A stretch of DNA of 64,000 nt from Streptomyces sp. NBC_00457. Lineage in GTDB: Bacteria; Actinomycetota; Actinomycetes; Streptomycetales; Streptomycetaceae. The notes under the pieces were generated by a model that saw only the letters and a list, made by a program, of their open reading frames with translations, had not been told where the DNA came from and did no database searches. The position numbers were made by a program, and so were the translations under genes. Within the stretch, counting starts at the first letter, position 1, and each line of letters opens with the position of its first letter. The DNA is taken from assembly GCF_036014015.1 (NCBI RefSeq), contig NZ_CP107905.1:7068001-7132000 (forward strand), read 5' to 3'. Shown here in pieces: positions 30,872 to 39,570 of this stretch.

Positions 30872-31690
30872 TTGCCCGAGGGTCACACAATTCACCGGCT
30901 GGCGTTGGACTACGCGGACCGTTTCTCCGGCCGTACAGCCCAAGTCACCAGTCCTCAGGGCAAGTTCTCCGACGCCGCCGCCCTCCTGACCGGCGGAGCC
31001 CTCCGCCGCGCCGACGCTCACGGCAAGCACCTCTTCCTCGGCTTCCGGGACGCCGACTGGATCCACATCCACCTCGGCCTCTTCGGCAAGGTGAACTTCG
31101 GCGACGCCCCCGCACCCCCGCCGACGGACACGGTCCGTCTCCGCCTCGCGAACAGCACGTCGTACGTCGATCTCCGCGGCCCCACGACCTGCGCCCTGAT
31201 CACGGACGCCGAGAAGGACGCGATACACGCCCGCCTCGGCCCGGACCCCCTGCGCACGGACGCCGACCGGGACGCGGCCTACCGGCGTATCTCCCGCAGC
31301 CGCATGACCATCGCCGCGCTCCTCATGGACCAGAAGATCATCGCCGGTGTCGGCAACGTCTACCGCGCCGAGGTCCTCTTCCGGCAGGGCATCGACCCGT
31401 ACCGCGAAGGCAAGGACATCACCCCGGCCGAGTGGGACGCGATCTGGACCGACCTCGTCGAGCTGATGCGTGAGGGCGTCCGCAACAACCGCATCGACAC
31501 CGTCCGCCCGGAGCACACCCCGGAGGCGATGGGCCGCCCGCCCCGCGTCGACGACCACGGCGGCGAGGTCTACGTGTACCGCAGGGCCACCCTGCCCTGC
31601 CACATCTGTGGCGGCGAGATCCGCACCGCCGATCTCGCCGCCCGCAATCTCTTCTGGTGCCCCGACTGCCAGAAATGTCAGGGGAGCTGA
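30872..31690 (+). CDS. Fpg/Nei-family DNA glycosylase (endonuclease VIII-like)
   Basis: A 272-residue bifunctional DNA glycosylase/AP lyase acting in base-excision repair of oxidised bases. The mature N-terminus Pro2-Glu3 (PEGHTIHRL) provides the nucleophile and acid. The helix-two-turn-helix is in LLMDQKIIAGVGNVYRAEVL (near residues 150-170), and the C-terminal zinc finger is CHICGG and CPDCQKC. PEGHT rather than PELPE points to the Nei/Nei2 side of the family. The start must be TTG 30872, because catalysis needs Pro at position 2; AAAGGA is 10 nt upstream. It converges with eis, the two stops being 7 nt apart. Confidence 0.93.
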   Translation: MPEGHTIHRLALDYADRFSGRTAQVTSPQGKFSDAAALLTGGALRRADAHGKHLFLGFRDADWIHIHLGLFGKVNFGDAPAPPPTDTVRLRLANSTSYVDLRGPTTCALITDAEKDAIHARLGPDPLRTDADRDAAYRRISRSRMTIAALLMDQKIIAGVGNVYRAEVLFRQGIDPYREGKDITPAEWDAIWTDLVELMREGVRNNRIDTVRPEHTPEAMGRPPRVDDHGGEVYVYRRATLPCHICGGEIRTADLAARNLFWCPDCQKCQGS

Positions 31691-31697
31691 TCAGGCG

Positions 31698-32951
31698 TCA
31701 GAAGCCGTGCGGCAGCCAGGGCGCCACGGTTGACGCGAACGCCACCGACGCCTCCGTCAGCGCCCCGTCCCGCAGCTCCCGCACCCGCCCGGCCGCCCCC
31801 AGCGCGCCCAGGGTCACGCCGCCGAGATACGCCGCCCCCAACTCCCGTACGGACAGGGCGAGATCGGCCGCGTCCTCGGTCCGCGCGCAGGACGCCCCCT
31901 TCGCGTCCCCGGTGAGCCGCCAACGCCCCGCGTTCCAGGGGCAGAACGCGTCCTCGACCTCGAACACCACGTCCACCGGGGCCTGATACGTCCGCGCCTC
32001 GAGCGCCGCCCCCACATCCACCAGCCGTACGTGCAGCGAGTCCCGCACCTGCAGTGAACACCGCCGGATGTCGGACACCATGTACTGCCACGCCTCGTCC
32101 AGCGGCCGCCCGCGCGCACTCAGCGTCGAGGTGAGGTCGATGTCGCACAGGAAACGCCACAGGGCGGCGTGCGCCGCCGGGTCCACCCCGAAGGCGTCCC
32201 GCAGCTGCACCGTGCCCTTGGGCCCGGTGATGTGCCACCCGGGCTTCACATGGAAGCGCGCATACCCGACCACCTCGCCGTCCCGCTCCGCCACCACGCA
32301 CTGCAGCGGTGACGCGCCCTCCCGCTCGCTCTCCGGGTCGAGCAGCCCCGCCCGCTCCCAGCCCGGACGCCTGGCCAGCATGCCCGGCCGCAGCGACACC
32401 TCCCGCGCGTACACCGCCTCGCACACGTCGAGCACGTCGGCCGGCGCCGCGTACCGCAGGCGTACGTCATCGGTGCCGGGCGGCACGGACAGCCGTACAC
32501 GATTCGTGTCGATCTCGACATTGGCGTGAAATGTCGCGACGCCGTACCCGAACCGCCCGTAGATCTCCGGCTCGGAGGCGGTCAGTACGGCGAGCGGCTC
32601 GCCCCAGGAGCGGACGTCGTCCAGCTGCCGCCGCATCATCGACGTCAGCACGCCGCGCCGCCGGTGGGTGGCGGCCACGCTGACCATGGTGACGCCCGCC
32701 GCGGGCACCGAGGCGCCGCCGGGCACGGTCAGCCGGAAGGTGAAGGCCCCGGCCGTGCCGACGCACTGGTCACCGTCCCAGGCGGCGATCGAACGGTCCG
32801 TTTCCGTGAGCGAGTTCCACAGCTCCCGCTCCTCGGCCGACTCCGGGACTCCGCCGAAGGCGCGGATCAGGTGGTCGTAGAAGGTGTTCCACTCGTCCTG
32901 CCGCAGCACCCGCAGGTCGGTCTTGGCGCCCGTCGCGCTGTCTGTGCCCAT
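31698..32951 (-). CDS. eis: Eis-type GNAT N-acetyltransferase
   Basis: A 417-residue protein with the three-part Eis fold: an N-terminal GNAT domain with the acetyl-CoA motif VSVAATHRRRGVLTSMM (residues about 90-106), a second GNAT-like domain and a C-terminal sterol-carrier-protein-like domain. It ends in HGF with a free C-terminal Phe carboxylate, which serves as general base in Eis enzymes; the Tyr of EPEIYGRFGYG (near 130) matches the catalytic acid. Family members acetylate many amines, including aminoglycosides in mycobacterial Eis. Physiological substrate unknown. Confidence 0.9.
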   Translation of the reverse strand: MGTDSATGAKTDLRVLRQDEWNTFYDHLIRAFGGVPESAEERELWNSLTETDRSIAAWDGDQCVGTAGAFTFRLTVPGGASVPAAGVTMVSVAATHRRRGVLTSMMRRQLDDVRSWGEPLAVLTASEPEIYGRFGYGVATFHANVEIDTNRVRLSVPPGTDDVRLRYAAPADVLDVCEAVYAREVSLRPGMLARRPGWERAGLLDPESEREGASPLQCVVAERDGEVVGYARFHVKPGWHITGPKGTVQLRDAFGVDPAAHAALWRFLCDIDLTSTLSARGRPLDEAWQYMVSDIRRCSLQVRDSLHVRLVDVGAALEARTYQAPVDVVFEVEDAFCPWNAGRWRLTGDAKGASCARTEDAADLALSVRELGAAYLGGVTLGALGAAGRVRELRDGALTEASVAFASTVAPWLPHGF

Positions 32952-33113
32952 GGCCCATGCCTATCAGGGTGTTGCGGGACGGGCGAGGGAATTTTGCCGG
33001 GGCGGGGGCGCGACGGGTTTCTGTGAAGTTCACTGTGAAGTCCAGCCTCGGACGGGGGACAAGTGGGACCTCCCGTGCCAAGCGGCTGGTCGGATGGATA
33101 GGGTCCCGAACTA

Positions 33114-34295
33114 ATGGCAGCAGGACGAGAGCGGCGCACGGCCGCCGAGACGTTCACGGCCCGGTGGAAGATGCACGTGCACCGGGTCCGCACCGGCCTG
33201 CGCAGAAGTGCCGTCGACTACTTCCGCGGCGACGGCTCGGACTGGATCGCGCTGGTCGGACTGCTGCTCACCATCCCGCTGATCGCGATCACCACGCTCG
33301 CCAACTCCGTGTGGTGCTCACCGGCCGCGCTCGTCCTGCCCATCGTCGCGGGCGGGCTGCTGCTGCGCCCCGCCAGCCTGCTCGGCCTCTACGCGGCGGC
33401 GGCGACCGCGCTGATCGTGGAGTCGGTGCAGCTCGGGCCGTACACGGAAGGGCCGTCCCGGGTCACGCCGGGTGTGGTGCTGGTGGTCGCCGCCTGCGGG
33501 TTCTTCGGGCTGCTCATCGCACAGTTCCGCAGCCGGGTCGGCGTGCCCTGGCGGCGCGGCGGCACGATGCTGTTCGACCTGCGGGAACGTATCCGGGTGC
33601 AGAGCAAGCTGCCGAAGCTGCCGGTGACGTGGCACCGCGAGATGGCGCTGCGGCCGGCCGGCGGGCAGTCCTTCTCGGGCGACTTCGTGGTGGCCGCCCG
33701 CACGAACGGCGGGCGCACGCTCGAAGTCGTCCTCACCGACGTCTCCGGCAAGGGCATGGACGCGGCATCACGGGCGCTGCTGCTGTCGGGCGCGTTCGGC
33801 GGCCTGCTCGGCAGTCTGCCGCCGCACGCCTTCCTCCCCGCCGCCAACGGCTATCTCCTGCGCCAGGACTGGGACGAGGGCTTCGCCACCTCCATCCACC
33901 TCGTCCTCGATCTCGACTCCGGTGACTACGAGCTGTACTCCGCCGGGCATCCACCGGGGCTCCAGCTCAGCGCGGGCAGCGGACGCTGGGAGGAGAAGGC
34001 GGCGGAGGGGCCGTTGCTGGGCGTGTACGACGGTGCCCAGTTCGACCCGGTTAAGGGATCTTTGCGCCCCGGTGACGTGTTGATGCTGTTCACCGACGGT
34101 CTGGTGGAAACGTCCGACCGCGACATCGTCGAGGGCATCGACCGCCTCACCGGCGAGGCCGACCGCTATGTCGCCGGCGGATTCCACGGCGCGGCCTGGC
34201 ATCTCATCGAGGCGGTGGCGAAGGACGTCAACGACGACCGGGCACTGCTGCTGATCTGCCGCGAGGGCCCGACGGCTCAGGCCGCGGCCCGCTGA
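33114..34295 (+). CDS. Membrane PP2C/SpoIIE-family protein phosphatase
   Basis: A 393-residue protein with three or four N-terminal membrane helices (about residues 43-140: WIALVGLLLTIPLIAITTLA, AALVLPIVAGGLLL, VVLVVAACGFFGLLIAQF) and a cytoplasmic SpoIIE-type phosphatase domain from about residue 175. Metal-binding motifs include GGQSFSGDFV, LTDVSGKGMDAA and LFTDGLVE, and DDRALLLI ends the fold. Such phosphatases act on anti-sigma-factor antagonists, and many occur in Streptomyces. No anti-sigma or antagonist gene is adjacent. TAGGGT (33099-33104) lies 9 nt before ATG and no ribosome-binding site is seen, so the leader is absent or very short. Confidence 0.9.
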   Translation: MAAGRERRTAAETFTARWKMHVHRVRTGLRRSAVDYFRGDGSDWIALVGLLLTIPLIAITTLANSVWCSPAALVLPIVAGGLLLRPASLLGLYAAAATALIVESVQLGPYTEGPSRVTPGVVLVVAACGFFGLLIAQFRSRVGVPWRRGGTMLFDLRERIRVQSKLPKLPVTWHREMALRPAGGQSFSGDFVVAARTNGGRTLEVVLTDVSGKGMDAASRALLLSGAFGGLLGSLPPHAFLPAANGYLLRQDWDEGFATSIHLVLDLDSGDYELYSAGHPPGLQLSAGSGRWEEKAAEGPLLGVYDGAQFDPVKGSLRPGDVLMLFTDGLVETSDRDIVEGIDRLTGEADRYVAGGFHGAAWHLIEAVAKDVNDDRALLLICREGPTAQAAAR

Positions 34296-34319
34296 GCGGT
34301 GACTCGCACTGGCTGAGGA

Positions 34320-34805
34320 GTGACTCACACTGGAGGGGTGACTCCAACGCCCTTGACCCTCCCTGAAGTAGAAGCCCTCGCCCGCGCCGCCCACCAGGGC
34401 CAGACCGACAAGGCCGGACAGCCCTACGCCGAGCACCTGAGGGCCGTCGCCGAGGGCGTACGCGCACGCGGCGGGGACGACGAGCAGATCGCGGCGGCCT
34501 GGCTGCACGACGCCGTCGAGGACGACAAGCTCTCCGAGCAGTGGCTGGACGAGGCCGCGCTGAGCCCTCGTACGAAGGACATCGTGCGCGCGGTCACCAA
34601 GCGGGCCGGGGAACCCCCCGAGGCGTACGCCGCGCGCATCCTCGCCACCCCGGGCGCCCTGCTGGTCAAGGAGGCCGACCTGGCACACAACGCGGACCCG
34701 GCACGGCTCGCCGTACTCGACGCGCCCACCCGCACACGACTGACCGAGAAGTACGCACGGATGCGCGCACTTCTCGGTCTGAAGGGTGAATCGAGCGGCG
34801 AATAG
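34320..34805 (+). CDS. Small HD-domain protein (RelA/SpoT hydrolase-like)
   Basis: A 155- to 161-residue protein with the HD phosphohydrolase layout: ARAAHQGQTDKAGQPYAEHLRAVAEGV (first His), AAWLHDAVEDDKLSEQWL (the HD pair) and VKEADLAHNADPARL (last Asp). This is the pattern of stand-alone small (p)ppGpp hydrolase-like proteins, though nucleotide specificity is not proven. The start is uncertain: GTG 34320 and GTG 34338 both sit directly behind purine runs. Three near-copies of GTGACTC occur at 34299-34344, so the 5' region is a small repeat. It follows the phosphatase gene by 24 nt. Confidence 0.8.
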   Translation: MTHTGGVTPTPLTLPEVEALARAAHQGQTDKAGQPYAEHLRAVAEGVRARGGDDEQIAAAWLHDAVEDDKLSEQWLDEAALSPRTKDIVRAVTKRAGEPPEAYAARILATPGALLVKEADLAHNADPARLAVLDAPTRTRLTEKYARMRALLGLKGESSGE

Positions 34806-34808
34806 CGC

Positions 34809-35993
34809 CTAGGCGCGTGCCTTCTCCGGTTCCCGGGCCTTCTCGGGTTCCCTGGTCTTCTCACGTTCCCGGGCCAGCTCGGTCGCGTCGCGCTTGAACG
34901 CCCACTCCATCTTCGGCTCCATCGCGAACCGGAACACCCGCCGCACCGGCGCCGTGCAGAGCAGGGTCACGACGGCAGCCGCGAGGACGGTCACGATGAT
35001 CTCGCCGAGCGGCCGGTGCAGCCAGGCGTGGTCGAACCAGCCCTGGTAGTCACCTGCCTTGACCAGGAATCCGTGCAGCAGATAGCCGTACAGCGTGCCC
35101 GCGCCGAGCGCCGTGAACCACATGTGGCGGCGCGGCACCCAGGCGAAGAAGCAGGCGGTCAGCAGCGTCGAGCAGCCGAACGTCGCGAGCACCATCACCG
35201 GCCCGGACCACCAGGGAGCGCCCAGGTTCTGCGCGGCGTCACGGTGGTAGAACCACGCGGTGTTCATCCGCGGCACGGCCCACCAGCCGACCGCCAGCGC
35301 CGCCGCGAACACCGGCACGGACGCGATCCGCACCGAACGCCGGCGCACCAGCTGGAAGTGCTCGGGCTTCATGCACAGACCCAGCACGAAGTACGGCAGG
35401 AACTGCAACACCCGCTGTAGATCGAGGTCGTTGCCGATCTCCGGGGTCACCGACGCCAGCATGGCGATACCGAGCGCGAGGGGCAGCGGCCAACGCACCA
35501 GCTTCCAGATCGGCGTCGTCATCCGCCAGATGAACAGCGCGCACAGGAACCAGGTGAGGTACCAGGGGTCGAGAAGACTGACCTCCTGGCCGGGATCGTC
35601 GGCGACGACACGCTTGAAGAGCGGGTAGGCCGTCTCGAAGAGGATGTACGGCACCGCCACACCGGTGATCAATCTCTTCAGCCGGTCCGGGCGCATGTCG
35701 AAACTGCGCGAGAAAAAGCCGGAGATGATGATGAAGGCCGGCATGTGGAACGAGTACACGACCGAGTACACGGCCTCCAGGATCCGGCTGTCGGCCTTGA
35801 GCGGTTCCCAGGAGTGGCCGATCGCCACCAGCACGATCGCCAGATACTTGGCGTTGTCGAAGAAAGCGTCGCGCTGCTGTTTCTGCTGTCTCTGCGGTGC
35901 TCCCGTACTCGGCGCTCCCGCTGTCGGCGACTGTGCCGGGGGGAGCGGCGTTCGGGTGTGACCGCTGGTGGAGGGCGTGGCGGCGTGGAACAT
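34809..35993 (-). CDS. Membrane acyltransferase (Acyltransferase_3 family)
   Basis: A 394-residue integral membrane acyltransferase of the OafA/YrhL type with about ten hydrophobic segments. It opens with a Pro/Gln-rich cytoplasmic stretch, then DAFFDNAKYLAIVLVAIGHS with the family His near residue 60, and later SFHMPAFIIISGFF and LLHGFLVKAG. It would transfer acyl groups to a surface sugar or lipid; the target is unknown. The C-terminus is a charged repeat (REPEKA twice, after REREKT). TAGGGT lies 7 nt upstream of ATG with no ribosome-binding site, consistent with a leaderless message. It converges with the HD gene, their stops being 3 nt apart. Confidence 0.85.
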   Translation of the reverse strand: MFHAATPSTSGHTRTPLPPAQSPTAGAPSTGAPQRQQKQQRDAFFDNAKYLAIVLVAIGHSWEPLKADSRILEAVYSVVYSFHMPAFIIISGFFSRSFDMRPDRLKRLITGVAVPYILFETAYPLFKRVVADDPGQEVSLLDPWYLTWFLCALFIWRMTTPIWKLVRWPLPLALGIAMLASVTPEIGNDLDLQRVLQFLPYFVLGLCMKPEHFQLVRRRSVRIASVPVFAAALAVGWWAVPRMNTAWFYHRDAAQNLGAPWWSGPVMVLATFGCSTLLTACFFAWVPRRHMWFTALGAGTLYGYLLHGFLVKAGDYQGWFDHAWLHRPLGEIIVTVLAAAVVTLLCTAPVRRVFRFAMEPKMEWAFKRDATELAREREKTREPEKAREPEKARA

Positions 35994-36437
35994 CTGAGGC
36001 ACCCTAGCGTTGCCTGTGGGCTCTCGTAAAACCCCGACGTCATTCCTGCTTTTCCGGTCCGACCGCCTGTGTTTGCCGGAAGTTGGCATCGCGGATGACG
36101 TGACGGTGAACACAGTGGGTCACTTGCGCCGAGAGCCGGAATGTCCGCTTCCGTTGTCTTTGTGCGCAACAAATCGAATTCCCTGCGAACGCGTTGTGTG
36201 GACACCGAAACGAACCGGCCGAATTCCTTGCGCAGTTGACCGGCGAATTGTGTCGCAAGCTGTGGCAGAGATATGAGTTCGTACGGACAGATCCAGACTT
36301 GTCGGATACAGGCGTGGCAGACGATGCGTCACGGGCCGCATACCGGGGCCCCGTTGGTGGCACGATGGTTCTGGCGGGGGTGCGCGGGGCGGCATCCCGG
36401 GCCGGGAGAGCGGATCCGACCGAGGGTGTGATCAGTT
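35994..36437. other. Intergenic region with relatively low GC, no gene recognised
   Basis: About 440 bp lie between the divergent acyltransferase and small membrane protein genes. GC is visibly lower than in the flanks from about 36000 to 36330. ORFs here have third positions unlike neighbouring genes. The 5' part presumably holds the acyltransferase promoter. Short near-repeats (GGCCGAATTCCTTGCGCA and GGCGAATTGTGTCGCA) occur around 36220-36262. No RNA family was recognised. Confidence 0.5.
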
Positions 36438-36632
36438 GTGGCCATTTCACTGTCAGTGGTGCTGCTATTGGCGATCATCCTGGTGGTGATGATCCGGGCA
36501 GGGAACATCAAGGCCGGCCCCGCGGTCGTCGCGGTCCTCTTCGGCTTCTTCCTCGCCTCGACGGGTATGGCCGACGACATCCAGCGCTTCCTCGACTCGA
36601 TAGCTCAGACGATCAACGAGATCCAGTTCTGA
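36438..36632 (+). CDS. Small membrane protein, 64 residues
   Basis: It starts at GTG 36438 and has two hydrophobic helices (AISLSVVLLLAIILVVMIRA and GPAVVAVLFGFFLASTG) joined by GNIKA, followed by an amphipathic C-terminal helix (DDIQRFLDSIAQTINEIQF). Codon use is typical of this genome, and the protein ends before a strong terminator. It lies upstream of the two tRNA genes and tig. I do not recognise a named family. The helix-plus-amphipathic-tail design could anchor or modulate a membrane complex, but that is a guess. Confidence 0.7.
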   Translation: MAISLSVVLLLAIILVVMIRAGNIKAGPAVVAVLFGFFLASTGMADDIQRFLDSIAQTINEIQF

Positions 36633-36670
36633 CCGGCCGGCCTCGTGACATGCACTCGTGACATGCGAAA

Positions 36671-36696
36671 GGGCCCGGTTCCGAAGAACCGGGCCC
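36671..36696. terminator. Terminator between the small membrane protein and tRNA-Gly genes
   Basis: GGGCCCGGTTC (36671-36681) pairs with GAACCGGGCCC (36686-36696) around CGAA. It can serve both the plus-strand gene ending at 36632 and the minus-strand tRNA. Confidence 0.88.
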
Positions 36697-36699
36697 TCA

Positions 36700-36773
36700 T
36701 GGAGCGGGCGACGGGAATCGAACCCGCGTAGCTAGTTTGGAAGACTAGGGCTCTACCATTGAGCTACGCCCGC
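36700..36773 (-). tRNA. tRNA-Gly (anticodon TCC)
   Basis: On the minus strand all four arms fold: acceptor GCGGGCG with CGCCCGC, D arm GCTC with GAGC, anticodon stem CTAGT with ACTAG around CTTCCAA (anticodon TCC), and T arm GCGGG with CCCGT around TTCGATT. The discriminator is T, and CCA is encoded (36700-36702). It reads GGA and GGG codons, which are minor in this genome. Confidence 0.97.
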
Positions 36774-36904
36774 ACAACACGCGCCGCAGGTCAGGTGACC
36801 GCGGCACTGCAGGCATCGTAGCGGGTCGTGCCCCCTCATCGCACACCCCATAATTGCGGCAGCCGCACTGCCTGCGGGCATGTACCCTACGTGTCGCACC
36901 AGCA

Positions 36905-36981
36905 CGGGGTGTGGCGCAGCTTGGTAGCGCGTCCGCTTTGGGAGCGGAAGGCCGTGGGTTCAAATCCCGCCACCCCGACCA
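36905..36981 (+). tRNA. tRNA-Pro (anticodon TGG)
   Basis: Acceptor CGGGGTG pairs with CACCCCG, the D arm is GCGC/GCGC, the anticodon stem TCCGC/GCGGA encloses TTTGGGA (anticodon TGG), and the T arm has TTCAAAT. The discriminator is A and CCA is encoded at the 3' end. It is divergent from tRNA-Gly and upstream of tig. Confidence 0.97.
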
Positions 36982-37159
36982 CGTACGGATCACCTCGCAT
37001 GATCGCCTTTGGGGGCGTCCGGCGGCTACGGCTACTATGCAAGCTGCGCGTCCGTGTGTCTCGGCAGTGAAGATCACTGAAGTCCTCCGGGCGGCGAAAT
37101 CCGCCGGGCCAGTCTGGCTCCGGCAGAAACCAAGAAGTCAGCCACAAGGAGACCGAACC

Positions 37160-38554
37160 GTGAAGAGCGCCGTGGAGACCCTGAACCCGACTCGGGTTCG
37201 GCTCACTGTCGAGGTGCCCTTCGAGGAGCTCAAGGACAGCCTCGACGCGGCGTACAAGAAGATCAACCAGCAGGTCACGGTGAAGGGCTTCCGCAAGGGC
37301 AAGATCCCCGCCCGCATCATCGACCAGCGGTTCGGCCGCGGTGCGGTTCTGGAGGAGGCCGTCAACGACGCGCTGCCCAAGTTCTACACCGAGGCGGTCA
37401 ACGAGGCCGAGATCGACGTCCTGGGCCAGCCCGAGGTCGACATCACCGAGCTGAAGGACGGCGAGACGCTGAACTTCACCGCCGAGGTCGACATCCGCCC
37501 GACCCTGGAGATCCCGGACTTCTCCGGCATCGAGGTCGAGGTCGACGCCGTCGAGGTGACGGAGGACGACATCGCGGAGTCCGTCGAGCAGCTCCGCGAG
37601 CGCTTCGCCTCCACCTCCCCGGTCGAGCGTGCCGCCGAGGACGGCGACGTCGTCACCCTCGACCTGGAGGCCAAGGCCGAGGGCGAGATCCTCGAGGACG
37701 GCGTGGCGAGCGGTGTCTCCTACACCATCGGCTCCGGCGAGCTCCTCGACGGCATCGACGACGCCGTGAAGGGCCTGGAGGCCGGTGGCGAGGCCACCTT
37801 CACCTCCGAGCTCAAGGGCGGCTCCGCGGCCGGCAAGGAGGCCGAGGTCACCGTCAAGGTCTCCCAGGTCGCCGCGCGCGAGCTCCCCGAGCTGGACGAC
37901 GACTTCGCGCAGCTCGCCTCCGAGTTCGACACCCTCGACGAGCTCAAGGCCGACAGCCGCAAGCGCCTCGAGAACATGAAGCAGTACGACCAGGCCACGC
38001 AGGCCCAGGAGCGCGTCCTGGAGAAGCTGCTCGAGCTGGTCGAGGTGCCCGTCCCCGAGAAGCTGCTCGAGGACGAGATCAACACCCGTAAGCACAACCT
38101 CGAGCACCACCAGCTCGGCCAGATGGGCCTCGACCTCGAGAAGTACCTGGAGATCCAGGGCAAGACCGTCGAGGAGTTCGAGACCGAGACCCGCGAGGCC
38201 GCGGTCAAGGGCATCAAGACCCAGTTCGTGCTCGACGAGCTCGTCAAGCAGGAGAAGCTCAACGTCAACCAGGAGGAGCTCACCGAGCACCTCATGCGCC
38301 GCGCCGCCTCCTCCGGCATGTCCCCCGACCAGTTCGCCCAGGCCGTCGTCGAAGGCGGCCAGGTCCCCCTCCTGGTCGGCGAGGTCGCCCGCGGCAAGGC
38401 CCTGGCCGTCGTCGTCGAGAAGGCCACCGTCAAGGACACCAACGGCGAGATCATCGACCTGGACGACGAGGACGAGGACGAGCAGACCACGGAGACGGTC
38501 GAACTCGCGGAGACCGACGCCGAGACCCCCGCCGAGCAGAAGACCGAGGGCTGA
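37160..38554 (+). CDS. tig: Trigger factor, ribosome-associated chaperone
   Basis: A 464-residue trigger factor that binds nascent chains at the ribosome exit and has peptidyl-prolyl isomerase activity. The N-terminal ribosome-binding domain contains the signature [19 protein letters not shown] (residues about 41-60). The FKBP-like domain (about 155-235) begins [17 protein letters not shown]. The C-terminal arms follow, ending in an acidic tail ([15 protein letters not shown]). GTG 37160 has AAGGAGA 7 nt upstream. It is followed by a hairpin and then clpP1, the usual actinobacterial order linking folding and proteolysis. Confidence 0.97.
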   Translation: MKSAVETLNPTRVRLTVEVPFEELKDSLDAAYKKINQQVTVKGFRKGKIPARIIDQRFGRGAVLEEAVNDALPKFYTEAVNEAEIDVLGQPEVDITELKDGETLNFTAEVDIRPTLEIPDFSGIEVEVDAVEVTEDDIAESVEQLRERFASTSPVERAAEDGDVVTLDLEAKAEGEILEDGVASGVSYTIGSGELLDGIDDAVKGLEAGGEATFTSELKGGSAAGKEAEVTVKVSQVAARELPELDDDFAQLASEFDTLDELKADSRKRLENMKQYDQATQAQERVLEKLLELVEVPVPEKLLEDEINTRKHNLEHHQLGQMGLDLEKYLEIQGKTVEEFETETREAAVKGIKTQFVLDELVKQEKLNVNQEELTEHLMRRAASSGMSPDQFAQAVVEGGQVPLLVGEVARGKALAVVVEKATVKDTNGEIIDLDDEDEDEQTTETVELAETDAETPAEQKTEG

Positions 38555-38580
38555 GCCCACGGCGCCAGGTAGGTCGTACG

Positions 38581-38617
38581 GAAGGGCTCTTGGGTGGTGC
38601 GAACCCAGGGGCCCTTC
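38581..38617 (+). terminator. Hairpin downstream of tig
   Basis: GAAGGGCTCTTGGGT pairs with ACCCAGGGGCCCTTC with two mismatches around a short GGTGCGA loop, 27 nt after the tig stop. It likely limits readthrough into clpP1. Confidence 0.75.
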
Positions 38618-38642
38618 TGTCATGCGGCGAGGCAGCCCACCC

Positions 38643-38685
38643 AGGGGCGCGGGGAACTGCGCGAGCAACCACGACGCACCCGCAC
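38643..38685. repeat. Single arm of the dispersed GC-rich intergenic repeat
   Basis: AGGGGCGCGGGGAACTGCGC, followed by GAGCAACCACGACGCACC, matches the right arm and flank of the repeat at 4212-4250, including its ACCACGACG tail. It shows that the element is dispersed in this genome and can occur as a half-palindrome. Confidence 0.75.
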
Positions 38686-38745
38686 CCGCCCACGTACCCG
38701 CACAATCACGGCGAGTAGCAACCGCCCCACCCGCCGAACCCTCTA

Positions 38746-38759
38746 CGCCCCCGGCGAAC
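38746..38759 (-). promoter_or_regulatory. ClgR-like operator upstream of clpP1
   Basis: On the minus strand the site reads GTTCGC, five bases, then GCG, matching the ClgR activator core as I recall it for Streptomyces clpP1P2 promoters. It lies about 100 bp upstream of the clpP1 start. The exact spacing of the published consensus could not be checked here. Confidence 0.5.
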
Positions 38760-38859
38760 ACTCACCTCTCCGGGATTCCCCGAAGGGACCAGCGCGTTAG
38801 GGTCCATGAATAGGGGGCCAGAACCTCGGCCAAACCGCCGGAGGCCCCCGCAGGGATAC

Positions 38860-39519
38860 GTGAAGACGGCCCGGCGCCGTCGTTTTAGACGAGCAGGTGG
38901 ATACGTGACGAATCTGATGCCTACAGCCGCCGGCGAGCCTTCCTTCGGTGGCCTCGGCGACCAGGTCTACAACCGGCTGCTCAACGAGCGGATCATCTTC
39001 CTCGGCCAGCCGGTCGACGACGACATCGCGAACAAGATCACCGCGCAGCTGCTGCTCCTTGCCGCTGACCCGGACAAGGACATCAACCTCTACATCAACA
39101 GCCCCGGCGGCTCGATCACGGCCGGCATGGCGATCTACGACACCATGCAGTTCATCAAGAACGACGTGGTGACGATCGCGATGGGCCTCGCCGCCTCGAT
39201 GGGCCAGTTCCTCCTCAGCGCGGGTACCCCGGGCAAGCGCTTCGCGCTCCCGAACGCCGAGATCCTGATCCACCAGCCCTCCGCAGGCCTCGCCGGTTCG
39301 GCCTCGGACATCAAGATCCACGCCGAGCGGCTGCTGCACACCAAGAAGCGCATGGCGGAGCTGACGTCTTTCCACACCGGCCAGAGCATCGAGCAGATCA
39401 CCCGCGACTCCGACCGCGACCGGTGGTTCGACGCCGACGAGGCCAAGGAGTACGGCCTGATCGACGATGTCATCACGCACGCCGCGAGCTTGCCGGGCGG
39501 CGGCGGCACCGGGGCCTGA
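38860..39519 (+). CDS. clpP1: ATP-dependent Clp protease proteolytic subunit ClpP1
   Basis: A 219-residue serine protease subunit of the ClpP1P2 tetradecamer. The catalytic triad is present: Ser in [10 protein letters not shown] (near 113), His in LIHQPSAG (near 138) and Asp in [10 protein letters not shown] (near 187). The N-terminus ([15 protein letters not shown]) is probably a removed propeptide. GTG 38860 has AGGGA 4 nt upstream and gives the usual streptomycete length; GTG 38905 (AGGTGG 5 nt upstream) would give 204 residues, and both may be used. It is in an operon with clpP2, probably activated by ClgR. Confidence 0.96.
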   Translation: MKTARRRRFRRAGGYVTNLMPTAAGEPSFGGLGDQVYNRLLNERIIFLGQPVDDDIANKITAQLLLLAADPDKDINLYINSPGGSITAGMAIYDTMQFIKNDVVTIAMGLAASMGQFLLSAGTPGKRFALPNAEILIHQPSAGLAGSASDIKIHAERLLHTKKRMAELTSFHTGQSIEQITRDSDRDRWFDADEAKEYGLIDDVITHAASLPGGGGTGA

Positions 39520-39570
39520 GGCCCCCGCGCAGCCCCCAGCCGACCGCCTCAGCCTTCTAGGAGACAGACA

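Noticed and set aside
34299..34344. Regulatory triple repeat of GTGACTC before the HD gene
   Set aside because: Only three short copies overlapping the uncertain start codons; too little to claim an operator.
36272..36430. A 52-codon plus-strand ORF (MSSYGQIQTC...) ending just before the small membrane protein gene
   Set aside because: Third codon positions are not GC-biased at the start, there is no good ribosome-binding site, and the frame looks like chance.
36887..38761. A long minus-strand ORF across tRNA-Pro and tig
   Set aside because: It contains a tRNA gene and is antisense to tig; composition alone explains it.
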